From an uncultured Clostridia bacterium (GTDB taxonomy: Bacteria; Bacillota; Clostridia; TANB77; CAG-465), in the NCBI GenBank assembly GCA_934149365.1, contig CAKPEI010000004.1, forward strand, positions 1-64,000: a DNA stretch of 64,000 nucleotides, read 5' to 3'. How positions within the stretch are numbered: the stretch's first letter is position 1; each line of letters begins with the position of its first letter. Position numbers and translations under genes: made by a program. Under the pieces are notes generated by a model. That model saw only the letters and a list, made by a program, of their open reading frames with translations. It did not search any database and was not told the DNA's origin. Of the stretch, positions 9,006 through 17,051 are shown in pieces.

Positions 9006-9611
9006 ATGTTTGCATACTTAAAAGGTAAGGCACAAAGTGTAAAAAAAGACAAAGTTATTTTAGATGTTAATAATGTTGGCTACTTGATTAATATCCCAGA
9101 AGGAGATGCGGAAAAAATAATTTCAATGGGAGATAGCGACATTAAATTAAATATATACACAGATATAAAAGAAAATGATATAAGCTTGTATGGCTTTTTA
9201 GATGCGGAGTCATTAAGTGTTTTTGAGAAATTAATAAAAGTAAGTGGCGTTGGAAGTAAAATGGCAAAGGGTATTTTATCATTCATGACACCACAAGAAA
9301 TATGCATTGCTATAGCAAATGAAGACAGTGCACTTCTTACAGGAGTACCGGGAGTTGGTGGAAAAACTGCTGCAAGAATAATATTAGAATTAAAAGATAA
9401 AATTCTTAAGGAAGATATTTCATCACTATCTTCTAGCAAATCTAAGGTTAAGACTAAAACCAATACTAATGAAAATGAAGCTTTACTTGCTCTTAAGGTT
9501 TTAGGATATTCTCAGCAACAGATTTCTCAAGAATTAAAAGAAATAGATACTGAAGATATGACAGTAGAAGATATAATTAAAAAAGTTTTGCATAATTTAA
9601 ATAGAGGTTAA
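9006..9611 (+). CDS. ruvA: Holliday junction branch-migration protein RuvA
   Basis: Binds four-way DNA junctions as a tetramer and loads the RuvB motor during recombinational repair. The 201-residue protein has the N-terminal OB-fold (MFAYLKGKAQSV...), the tandem helix-hairpin-helix motifs around residues 72-130 (VSGVGSKMAKG and VPGVGGKTAARI), a flexible linker and the C-terminal domain that contacts RuvB. The ribosome binding site GAGGTGG precedes the ATG. ruvB is not adjacent, which is unusual because the two are often paired in Firmicutes. Confidence 0.95.
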   Translation: MFAYLKGKAQSVKKDKVILDVNNVGYLINIPEGDAEKIISMGDSDIKLNIYTDIKENDISLYGFLDAESLSVFEKLIKVSGVGSKMAKGILSFMTPQEICIAIANEDSALLTGVPGVGGKTAARIILELKDKILKEDISSLSSSKSKVKTKTNTNENEALLALKVLGYSQQQISQELKEIDTEDMTVEDIIKKVLHNLNRG

Positions 9612-9680
9612 TTTACAATAATTGGAATGGACATGTTAATAATATTATGATACACTTGTATGAAACGAAGGAGATATTAT

Positions 9681-10358
9681 ATGATTGAATTTAAGGGAGT
9701 AACCAAAAAATATGACCATGGAGTAACAGCTCTTGATAATGTTAGTTTGAAAATAGAAAAAGGAGAGTTTGTATTTTTAGTTGGACCATCAGGCTCAGGT
9801 AAATCAACATTCTTGAAGTTGGTTATAAAAGAAGAGGATCCTACTGAGGGCGTTATAAATATAAATTCCAGAGATTTAGGAAAATTAAAGGATAAAGATG
9901 TTCCATATCTTAGAAGAAAGATAGGATTTGTGTTCCAAGACTTTAGACTTTTATACGATAAAACCGTAGAAGAAAACATAGTGTTTGCTTTAAGAGTAAT
10001 AGAAGCTTCAGAAAGAGAAATAAGGACACAACTTTCAAGCGTAATAAAACAAGTGGGATTAGAAGGAAAAGAAAAAAGTTATCCTAATCAGTTATCTGGT
10101 GGTGAGCAACAGAGGGTAGCTTTGGCTAGAGCTATGGCAACTCGCCCACCTATAATTATAGCAGACGAACCTACAGGAAATTTAGATGCTGTTACTGCAA
10201 AGGGAATAATGGATACATTGTATGAAATAAATAAAAATGGTACAACAGTAGTTGTTGTTACACATGACCAGAATATAATTAGGGCTTCAAACAAGAGAAT
10301 AATAACCCTTGAAAAAGGAAAAGTTATAAATGATACAAAGGTAGGAGGGGTTATTTAA
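9681..10358 (+). CDS. ftsE: Cell-division ATP-binding protein FtsE
   Basis: ABC ATPase that, with FtsX, couples ATP hydrolysis at the division site to activation of peptidoglycan hydrolases. Walker A is GPSGSGKST near residue 36, the Q-loop lies in GFVFQDFRLL, the ABC signature is LSGGEQQRVALARA, and Walker B is PIIIADEPTGNLD. The ATG at 9681 is chosen because AAGGAG sits seven bases upstream; an earlier ATG at 9660 lacks a site. It is followed after one base by ftsX. Confidence 0.95.
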   Translation: MIEFKGVTKKYDHGVTALDNVSLKIEKGEFVFLVGPSGSGKSTFLKLVIKEEDPTEGVININSRDLGKLKDKDVPYLRRKIGFVFQDFRLLYDKTVEENIVFALRVIEASEREIRTQLSSVIKQVGLEGKEKSYPNQLSGGEQQRVALARAMATRPPIIIADEPTGNLDAVTAKGIMDTLYEINKNGTTVVVVTHDQNIIRASNKRIITLEKGKVINDTKVGGVI

Positions 10359-10359
10359 T

Positions 10360-11253
10360 ATGAAAACATCGACATACTTGTTTAAACAAGGATATGAAAA
10401 TTTAAAAAAACATGGCTCTAAGACATTTTCAACAATGTTAATAATATGCGCAACAATGATAATATTTGGAATATTTTTAATATTAATAGAAAATGTAAAT
10501 CAAAACGTAAAGACAATAACAGAAGGACAAGGTTTGCAGGCTTTTGTATCAGATGACTATTTGGACGAGGAAAATATAAATCAAATTGCAAGGAAATTAA
10601 AAGACGTAGAAAATGTTAAAGAGGTAACATATTTAGATAAAGATGATGCATTTTTGGATGCAAAAGATACACTTAAAGATTATGCCTACCTTTTAGATGG
10701 ATTAGAAAAATCAAATCCATTTCCAGCATCATTTATTGTCAAATTTAATACTTTAAGTGGTACAGAGGATGTAAAAAAGACAATAGAAACAATAGATGGA
10801 ATATATAAAGTTGGGTATAACGAAACTATTATGAATGCAGTAATGTCTATTTCTGATGTAGCTAAAATAGTGTTCTTTGGTATAGGAACAGTAATGATAG
10901 TTATTTCTATATTTATTATTTCAAATACTATAAAACTTGCAGTATATTCTAATAAAAGAGAAATATTTATAATGAGATATATAGGAGCAACTAATAAGTT
11001 TATAAGACGTCCGTTTATAGTTGAAGGGACATTGATGGGACTTGGTGCTGCAGCAATTTCATGGGTGCTTGTCTCACTTGGATATATAGTGGCGTATGCA
11101 AGATTACCTAAAATTGGATCTACACTTGGTGTATTCGGCTTTATGCCATATTCACAATTATGGTATATAGTTTTAGGAGCGTTTATTCTTCTTGGAGTAA
11201 TACTTGGTGTGCTTGGAAGTAGCCTAGCTATAAAGAAATATTTGAAAGCATAG
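10360..11253 (+). CDS. ftsX: Cell-division membrane protein FtsX
   Basis: Permease-like partner of FtsE that spans the membrane and transmits conformational changes to extracellular hydrolases or their activators. Of its 297 residues, a first membrane helix lies near residues 22-44 and an extracellular loop of ~125 residues follows. Three C-terminal helices, starting near residue 168, form the MacB/FtsX-type core. It starts one base after ftsE and the M23-like gene follows 9 bases later, so the three are one operon. Confidence 0.94.
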   Translation: MKTSTYLFKQGYENLKKHGSKTFSTMLIICATMIIFGIFLILIENVNQNVKTITEGQGLQAFVSDDYLDEENINQIARKLKDVENVKEVTYLDKDDAFLDAKDTLKDYAYLLDGLEKSNPFPASFIVKFNTLSGTEDVKKTIETIDGIYKVGYNETIMNAVMSISDVAKIVFFGIGTVMIVISIFIISNTIKLAVYSNKREIFIMRYIGATNKFIRRPFIVEGTLMGLGAAAISWVLVSLGYIVAYARLPKIGSTLGVFGFMPYSQLWYIVLGAFILLGVILGVLGSSLAIKKYLKA

Positions 11254-11262
11254 GAGAGGTTT

Positions 11263-12495
11263 ATGAGTTTTTTTAAAAAATATAAAGTACATTGCTTTTT
11301 ACTAGTAGCATTGTTATTAATATCTTGTGCAACATTTGTTTATGCTGATAAGATATCAGATATAAAAGATGATATAAGTGATATCAAAAAGCAACAATCT
11401 GAAGCAACTAGAAAACTTTCAGAAACAGAAGATAATATAAAAAGCTATGAATCTGAAATTGAAAGTTTAGATACAAATATTAGTAAATATACTAGCGATA
11501 TAAATAGTTTAAATGGAAGACTTGGAACAGTGAATTCAGAAGTAGAACAACTTGATAAAGATTTACAAGATGCTGCGACAAGTTATCAAGCGACAAAGGA
11601 TTTGCTTAATACAAGACTAAGAGCTCTATATGAAAATGGTTTTGTAAATGTTTGGGAAGTTCTATTTACATCAAATGGTGTAACAGATTTTCTCGCTAAA
11701 TATAGCGTTGTTGCTTCATTACTTGAATATGATAAAAAAGTATTAAGCGCAGTTCAAAATCAAAAAACATATATTGCAAGTAAAAAACAAGATTCTGAAC
11801 TTAAAAAATTACAGTTAGAACAGTTGCAATATGACTTAGATAAATCAAAAGAAGCATTAGAAAGTGCTAAAACTGCAAAGCAAAGCAAGGTTAATCAATT
11901 AGAGTCTTCTAAAGCGGAACTTGCTAAATTACAAGAAACATTAAAAAAAGAATTAAATGAACAAATTGAAAAATTAAACAGAGAAATGGCGGCTGCAAAT
12001 AACGGATCAGGAGGAGTATTTGAAGGAGAGTTTGCATTTCCTGTTCAAATGACAAGTAATACTAAACCAGTAGTTACAACAAGATTCCAACAATGGTATA
12101 GCCCATGGGGGTCATATTGTACTTGCCATAGATGGGGTGTAGATATAACATATACAGGAAGTAACAGAAACTTAATAGCTATAGCAGATGGAACAGTTAC
12201 AAATGTTGTTTATGGAACAACTGGATTTGGGTATTACATGATAATAAATCATGGTAAAAGCTTGTCAGATGGTGCTAAATATGTAAGTAGATATGGACAT
12301 TGTGCTAAGATGTATGTAAAAGTAGGAGATACTGTAAAAAGAGGACAGGTTATAGGTGTAATGGGAACAACAGGTAATTCTACAGGTGTTCACCTTGACT
12401 TCTCACTTATGAAAAATGGTACATACGTTAACTCATTAGATTATTATGGTGGCTATAACGCATTTAGGCATTTGTATACAGAAAGTTGTAAATAA
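11263..12495 (+). CDS. Coiled-coil M23 (LytM) domain protein, FtsEX-associated
   Basis: A secreted 410-residue protein with an N-terminal signal peptide ending near YADKIS, a long coiled coil at about residues 30-245 and a C-terminal LytM/M23 domain. The layout matches EnvC and resembles the FtsEX-controlled hydrolases PcsB and CwlO. The metal site is altered: the usual HxGxD reads HRWGVD (one extra residue) and the usual HxH reads HLD. The intermediate YGHC histidine is kept. It may bind metal differently or act as a non-catalytic activator. It is the last gene of the ftsE-ftsX operon and has a terminator. Confidence 0.85.
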   Translation: MSFFKKYKVHCFLLVALLLISCATFVYADKISDIKDDISDIKKQQSEATRKLSETEDNIKSYESEIESLDTNISKYTSDINSLNGRLGTVNSEVEQLDKDLQDAATSYQATKDLLNTRLRALYENGFVNVWEVLFTSNGVTDFLAKYSVVASLLEYDKKVLSAVQNQKTYIASKKQDSELKKLQLEQLQYDLDKSKEALESAKTAKQSKVNQLESSKAELAKLQETLKKELNEQIEKLNREMAAANNGSGGVFEGEFAFPVQMTSNTKPVVTTRFQQWYSPWGSYCTCHRWGVDITYTGSNRNLIAIADGTVTNVVYGTTGFGYYMIINHGKSLSDGAKYVSRYGHCAKMYVKVGDTVKRGQVIGVMGTTGNSTGVHLDFSLMKNGTYVNSLDYYGGYNAFRHLYTESCK

Positions 12496-12500
12496 TATTA

Positions 12501-12535
12501 ATACACATTCTTTTATTTAAAGGATGTGTATTTTT
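12501..12535 (+). terminator. Terminator of the ftsEX operon
   Basis: ATACACATTC pairs with GGATGTGTAT (one wobble pair) around a ten-base loop, followed by five T residues. Confidence 0.85.
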
Positions 12536-12608
12536 GTGATATATGCCCAAAAAAATTAAATAAAAATGTTACAACAATATTACAAATAAAAAAATATCAC
12601 AAAAAGTG

Positions 12609-12637
12609 TTGAAAAAAGAAATAATATACAGTAAAAT
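12609..12637 (+). promoter_or_regulatory. Promoter upstream of the CA-repeat leader and pilin-like gene
   Basis: TTGAAA at 12609-12614 and TAAAAT at 12632-12637 have a 17-base spacer. The predicted transcript begins about 30 bases before the leader ATG at 12672. Confidence 0.6.
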
Positions 12638-12671
12638 AAGAAGCGTAAAAAAATAAAAAGGAAGTGAAAAA

Positions 12672-12752
<81 letters not shown>

Positions 12753-12939
12753 AAATAGACTAGATAGAGGTTTTGATGCGCATAAGACATATATATTAGA
12801 TAAAATAAAGTTAGTTATACAGTAAAAAAGTATAGCTAGCTTTTTTGCGTTTAAAGTAAAAGTAAAGCAAGGTATAGCCATTGCATTAGGCAATGTAAAT
12901 ATACAAATTAAGTTTTATATGAAATGGGAGGTAAAAATA

Positions 12940-14145
12940 ATGAAAAACTTAAGAAAAAACAAAAGCGGAATATCATTGATAGTATTAGTAATAACAATAA
13001 TAGTAATGATAATACTAGCCGCCGCAATAATATTATCACTATCAAATAGTGGAATAATAGGGAAGGCAAATAAAGCAAAGACAGATACTGACGTAGCAAG
13101 TGCAAAAGATATAGTGGCTATGGCACATGCGGATTGGATGTTAGATGAAGCGAAGATAATGACTGAAGATAGCAGCATAACATCATTTGGTAAATATGCG
13201 GAAAAGAAATTAAAAGAGGCAGGTTATAAAATTGATGGAACGAATGGTTCATATACTGTATCAGATAATGGCGCAGTAAATACACTCTATGTAGAAGAAA
13301 GTAAAACTGTTGTAATACCAGAAGGTTTCACATATGTAGAAGGAACAATGTCGGAAGGAGTAGTAATACAAGATAATGCAGGAAATGAGTTTGTATGGAT
13401 CCCTGTAGATGATTTCTCAAAATTTGAGAGAACAACAACATATAATGGAACTATAACAGATCCTGGTTATGCAGAGCCTTATACGGAAGATTCTAATGAC
13501 ACCACTGGAGAACGTGCAGAATATGTTGCAATGAGATCAAGCGTAAAAAAATATGGTGGCTTTTATATAGGAAGGTATGAAGCAGGAAGTACAGTAAAGA
13601 GAGAAAATAAAGTGAATGGAACAACAGAAATGGTAGTAAAAAAAGATGTATATCCATATAATTACGTTGTGTGGGGGGTAAGTATGACATTGACAAAAGG
13701 CGATGTTAATGTGACTGTTTGGGAAGATATCTCATCTTTTGACGTTAATAGAGGAAAGTGTGCAGTGGAATTATCCCGAAATATGTATAGTTCAAGTAAT
13801 TCTGTTGTATCGACATTAACCTATGGTGTGCAATGGGATGCTGCATTGACTTTTATATCAAAAGAAGACGCAACATATGCAACTAATAGTGAAGGAAAGG
13901 GAAATTATACAGGTAATTTAAAAAAGACAGGAAGTAGTGAAGAATATAAAATTTGTAATATATATGATATGGCCGGAAATGTATTTGAACTTACTATGGA
14001 AGTAAATTCTACAATGCGTATGGAACGTGGCGGTTCTTTTGCTCAGACTGGGCAAGATATGCCTGCTGGCATAAGAATGTCAGCAATGGTTCCTGGCTAT
14101 GGGTATGAATACATGGGATTTCGCCCATCACTTTATTTAAAATAA
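12940..14145 (+). CDS. Type IV pilin-like protein with C-terminal FGE/SUMF1-type domain
   Basis: A 401-residue surface-protein candidate. The N-terminus has a class III (prepilin-type) signal: a charged KNLRKNKSG leader followed by a ~25-residue hydrophobic helix (ISLIVLVITIIV...). The pilin Glu5 is not evident. The C-terminal half, from about residue 145, resembles the formylglycine-generating-enzyme/sulfatase-modifying-factor fold: FVWIPV, GGFYIGRYEAG, MAGNVFE, RGGSF and the terminal MGFRP. This C-type-lectin-like fold is often used for ligand binding. GGGAGG at the right distance selects the ATG at 12940 over 12919. It has its own terminator. Confidence 0.75.
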   Translation: MKNLRKNKSGISLIVLVITIIVMIILAAAIILSLSNSGIIGKANKAKTDTDVASAKDIVAMAHADWMLDEAKIMTEDSSITSFGKYAEKKLKEAGYKIDGTNGSYTVSDNGAVNTLYVEESKTVVIPEGFTYVEGTMSEGVVIQDNAGNEFVWIPVDDFSKFERTTTYNGTITDPGYAEPYTEDSNDTTGERAEYVAMRSSVKKYGGFYIGRYEAGSTVKRENKVNGTTEMVVKKDVYPYNYVVWGVSMTLTKGDVNVTVWEDISSFDVNRGKCAVELSRNMYSSSNSVVSTLTYGVQWDAALTFISKEDATYATNSEGKGNYTGNLKKTGSSEEYKICNIYDMAGNVFELTMEVNSTMRMERGGSFAQTGQDMPAGIRMSAMVPGYGYEYMGFRPSLYLK

Positions 14146-14166
14146 TATAGTTAATATAATTGATTC

Positions 14167-14221
14167 ACCCCTTTTTAGATTTAATAGTTATTTTTACTAT
14201 TTTTATCTATAAAGGGGTTTT
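14167..14221 (+). terminator. Terminator of the pilin-like gene
   Basis: ACCCCTTTTTAGAT pairs with ATCTATAAAGGGGT around an AT-rich loop, followed by TTTTG. Confidence 0.75.
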
Positions 14222-14301
14222 GTTATATATAGTTTAATATAATGATTTGTCGAAACACTTAATTACTCTTTTTTGTGTCATTTTTTGGCATACGCTTTTT
14301 G

Positions 14302-14330
14302 TTGACATACGGAAATTTTGGTGTTAAACT
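14302..14330 (+). promoter_or_regulatory. Promoter of the Tad/Flp-like locus
   Basis: TTGACA at 14302-14307 and TAAACT at 14325-14330, with a 17-base spacer, precede the first gene of the locus. Confidence 0.65.
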
Positions 14331-14354
14331 TGCAAGCATAGAGGAGGTGATTAT

Positions 14355-15185
14355 ATATATGCACTAATTATTTTATTGATACTCATATTTATAGTGTATA
14401 TTCTAATAGAAAAATATCTAAAAAATAAAAAGCTTAAAAGAGTTATTAAAAACAATTTAGATTATGGTGAAAAGTTTAATTCCATTATTGAATTACCTTT
14501 TTTTCTTAAAAAATATTTTCTAAAAGTAAAAAAACAATTATCTGATTTAGATTATCCATATAACTTAAAATTTAAAAATTATTTGATTTTGAAATACATT
14601 TTTTCGGTACTATGTTTAATCATATCTATTATTAACAAAAACAATATTATAATCTCAGTATTTATTTTCATATTAATTTTTTATATGCCAAATTTTTTAA
14701 TTATGATGTTCAAGAAAAATGAGAAAATATTAATTATAAAAGAATTAAGAAATATAAGTAATTCTATAATAATAGCACTATCTGCTTCAGTACAATTTGA
14801 AGAAGCAATAAAAAAGGCAGGAGCAGTTATATCCAGTAAAAGGTTAAGGAAGGCTTATGATAAATTTGTTATAGGCTATAAACTTTCAGGATATGACTTG
14901 AAAAAGTCAGTTATTTTGCTAAATGATAAGTTTAATTATTATGAAATGGAATTATTTACATCAACACTTGTAAATAGTGAAAATGAGGGAAACAGTATGC
15001 AGTCATTAATTAAGTATAATCAGGTACTTGATATTAGCTATTCAAAGTATCTAGCTGCAGAAAACTCAAAAAGACTTATGTATGTGACATTGGGAACTGT
15101 AATATCTTTGTTTAATATAATAACCATAGTAATGTACCCTATATTTGTGGAAGTATCAAGCAATCTGCAATCAATATTTAAGTAG
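14355..15185 (+). CDS. Pilus/secretion inner-membrane platform protein (TadB/TadC-like, T2SSF domain)
   Basis: A 276-residue membrane protein with an N-terminal helix, two more helices near residues 75-115, a T2SSF-type helical domain around residues 130-230 and a C-terminal membrane segment. It resembles the Tad platform proteins that work with the TadA ATPase. The start is odd. AGGAGG at 14342-14347 faces an in-frame ATA at 14355. The nearby ATG at 14359 is in another frame and stops after two codons, and the first conventional in-frame start is TTG at 14376, too far from the ribosome binding site. AUA initiation or a one-base deletion are the options. First gene of a locus ending at 19556. 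Confidence 0.75.
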   Translation: MYALIILLILIFIVYILIEKYLKNKKLKRVIKNNLDYGEKFNSIIELPFFLKKYFLKVKKQLSDLDYPYNLKFKNYLILKYIFSVLCLIISIINKNNIIISVFIFILIFYMPNFLIMMFKKNEKILIIKELRNISNSIIIALSASVQFEEAIKKAGAVISSKRLRKAYDKFVIGYKLSGYDLKKSVILLNDKFNYYEMELFTSTLVNSENEGNSMQSLIKYNQVLDISYSKYLAAENSKRLMYVTLGTVISLFNIITIVMYPIFVEVSSNLQSIFK

Positions 15186-15195
15186 GAGGAAAAAA

Positions 15196-15429
15196 ATGAA
15201 AAAAGTATTATTAATAACTAAGAATTTTAAAAATAAGGTGAAAAAAAGAGAGAACGCTTTAAATAGTAAAAGGGGGTCAGAACTTGCGCAAACTGTTTTG
15301 ATAACGGCAATAATGATAGCTCTTATAGCTGCATTGTTTTTTCCACAAATAAAAGGATTATTTACAAGTGCAATGACTCAAATTACAACTTGGTTTAATG
15401 GAGTTTTAACAGATATATCAAGTACATAG
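15196..15429 (+). CDS. Flp-type pilin-like small protein
   Basis: A 77-residue protein with a long positively charged leader (~30 residues). The sequence GSELAQTVLITAIMIALIAALFF that follows supplies one hydrophobic helix, and the tail is short. Small size, a Gly-Ser-Glu before the helix and its place between the platform and CpaB-like genes are all typical of Flp/Tad pilins cut by a prepilin peptidase. The ATG at 15196 has TAGGAGGA upstream. Confidence 0.6.
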   Translation: MKKVLLITKNFKNKVKKRENALNSKRGSELAQTVLITAIMIALIAALFFPQIKGLFTSAMTQITTWFNGVLTDISST

Positions 15430-15441
15430 GAGAAAGCAAAT

Positions 15442-16089
15442 ATGAAAAACTCTAAAAAACTTATTATATCTTTATGTATTTCTTTAGTTATCCTGGGTGT
15501 TTGTGAATTAATATATAGTAAAACACTAAAGGAAAATGAAGTTGAAATTAAAGTTGCTACTGAGGATATATACAAAGGTGAAACAATTTCAGAAGAGATA
15601 ATAAAAAGGATAAAGATTAAAAAAAATAGTGATTTGAATAAGTATGGTAACGTAGATGTCTCAGAAAAGGTAGCTAGCAGAAATATATTGGCAGGTAAAA
15701 TACTAGAAGAGGGAGATGTTTCAGAAAAGATTGATAACAAAAAAGATGAAGAAAATTATGAATATGTAACGATAGAAGTAAAAAATATTAGTGATGGATT
15801 GGCTTACCAGTTAAAAAAAGGTGATAAGGTTAATTTATATTATACTGTAAAAGATAAACAAATTAACGCTATAGAGCAGGAAAATAATATAAAAAATAGT
15901 ATAGAAAATATAAAAACTATTAGACTAATTGAACATTTAGAGGTTATCAATGTTTTTGATGCATCTGGTAATGTTACTAATGATAAAGGAATCTATTCCG
16001 CAATAATGTTTAGAGTGACCGAAAATCAAGCTATTACAATAGCTAATATAAAAAGTGAAGGAACATTTAGTGTTACATTAATAAAATAG
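15442..16089 (+). CDS. CpaB/RcpC-like pilus assembly protein (SAF domain)
   Basis: A 215-residue exported protein with an N-terminal membrane segment (about residues 7-24). A SAF-like domain follows: EIKVATEDIYKGETISEEII... then a second strand segment SRNILAGKILEEGDVS, the signature arrangement of CpaB/RcpC. A C-terminal beta-rich domain covers about residues 110-215. CpaB proteins stabilise Flp pilus assembly at the cell envelope. It lies 12 bases after the Flp-like gene. Confidence 0.75.
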   Translation: MKNSKKLIISLCISLVILGVCELIYSKTLKENEVEIKVATEDIYKGETISEEIIKRIKIKKNSDLNKYGNVDVSEKVASRNILAGKILEEGDVSEKIDNKKDEENYEYVTIEVKNISDGLAYQLKKGDKVNLYYTVKDKQINAIEQENNIKNSIENIKTIRLIEHLEVINVFDASGNVTNDKGIYSAIMFRVTENQAITIANIKSEGTFSVTLIK

Positions 16090-16099
16090 GAGGTATTAA

Positions 16100-16459
16100 G
16101 TGAAAATAGCATTTGTTTATTCGGAAAATAATATTGAATATAATCAATTTATTCAGAAAATAGTAGAGGTGTTAGAAAGAAAAACAAATGAAAATATTGA
16201 ATATAATCAAATTATATCAAAAGTTACTAGAAAGAAATATGATTTATATATAGTTATAAGCAATGATATAGAAGATTTCGAATTTAATTTAAGCAAAATA
16301 AAGGACAAGCCTTTGTTAATAACCAGGAACTTAAGATCTGCATTTATTGAAAAAGTGATAGGCTGTGTTAAAGATATTGTATATCTAGATGGTAAAATCG
16401 ATGTTATATCAAATAGAATAATTGATATTGCAAATAAGGCAAAATGTTTAAATCAATAA
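16100..16459 (+). CDS. Small receiver-like protein of the Tad-like locus
   Basis: A 119-residue soluble protein without membrane segment. The alternating beta/alpha pattern (MKIAFVYS, DLYIVIS, PLLITR, IVYLDG) resembles a receiver-type domain, such as the N-terminal part of CpaE/TadZ, but no phosphorylatable Asp pocket or MinD-type ATPase follows. The hexapeptide NIEYNQ occurs twice near the N-terminus. GTG start with AGGAGG. Its end overlaps the next gene by 16 bases, implying coupling. Confidence 0.5.
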   Translation: MKIAFVYSENNIEYNQFIQKIVEVLERKTNENIEYNQIISKVTRKKYDLYIVISNDIEDFEFNLSKIKDKPLLITRNLRSAFIEKVIGCVKDIVYLDGKIDVISNRIIDIANKAKCLNQ

Positions 16460-17046
16460 AGCTCAGTAGAAAAGTAATAGTGTTAGTGCTATTAGGATGC
16501 ACAATATTGCTGTTAGGATTTTTGTCCTTTTGGATGAATAAAGCAAAAGTTAGTAAAAATAGCAAGAATAATATTGATAAAACATTAAATGTATCAATAG
16601 AAAGAGTTATAACTATTCTTAACGAGAATATTACAGATAGATGCATAATTAATAGTGGAAATACTATTCTGATTGGTGAAAATAAAAAGCAATTAGAAAA
16701 CGGTTATTATGATATAAAGATCGAAATAGAAAATGCAGAAAAGAAAGATAACAAAGTCAAGATATATTTGAACAAATTATGGAAAAAATTTAATTCGAGT
16801 TTGTATGAACAAGTATATGCTGAAGAAGTTGCGTCAAGTATAAATAAAATTTGGAAGGTATGTGACAATACTACAGACCTAAAACAGTTTTTTATAAATA
16901 AATATAGTGAATCTAAAAGTGAAGAAATAAATAGCGATAAGATATCATTTGTTCAAGATAATATTTGTATAAATACAGAAATAATTGATAAAGAATTAGT
17001 TATTACATTACGGTTGAGCGTTAATAAATGTTTGGTAGAGAGGTGA
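16444..17046 (+). CDS. Membrane-anchored protein of unknown function in the Tad-like locus
   Basis: A 200-residue protein with a single N-terminal membrane segment (about residues 12-31) followed by an extracytoplasmic domain. No family is recognised. It contains an in-frame CGG at 17011, one of very few in the window. It overlaps the preceding gene by 16 bases and is itself close to the next, so it is part of the same transcript. Confidence 0.6.
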   Translation: MFKSIKLSRKVIVLVLLGCTILLLGFLSFWMNKAKVSKNSKNNIDKTLNVSIERVITILNENITDRCIINSGNTILIGENKKQLENGYYDIKIEIENAEKKDNKVKIYLNKLWKKFNSSLYEQVYAEEVASSINKIWKVCDNTTDLKQFFINKYSESKSEEINSDKISFVQDNICINTEIIDKELVITLRLSVNKCLVER

Positions 17047-17051
17047 TTAAT

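Noticed and set aside
12940..14145. Complete diversity-generating retroelement
   Set aside because: No reverse transcriptase gene and no template repeat of the 3' end were found; only the receptor-like fold suggests it.
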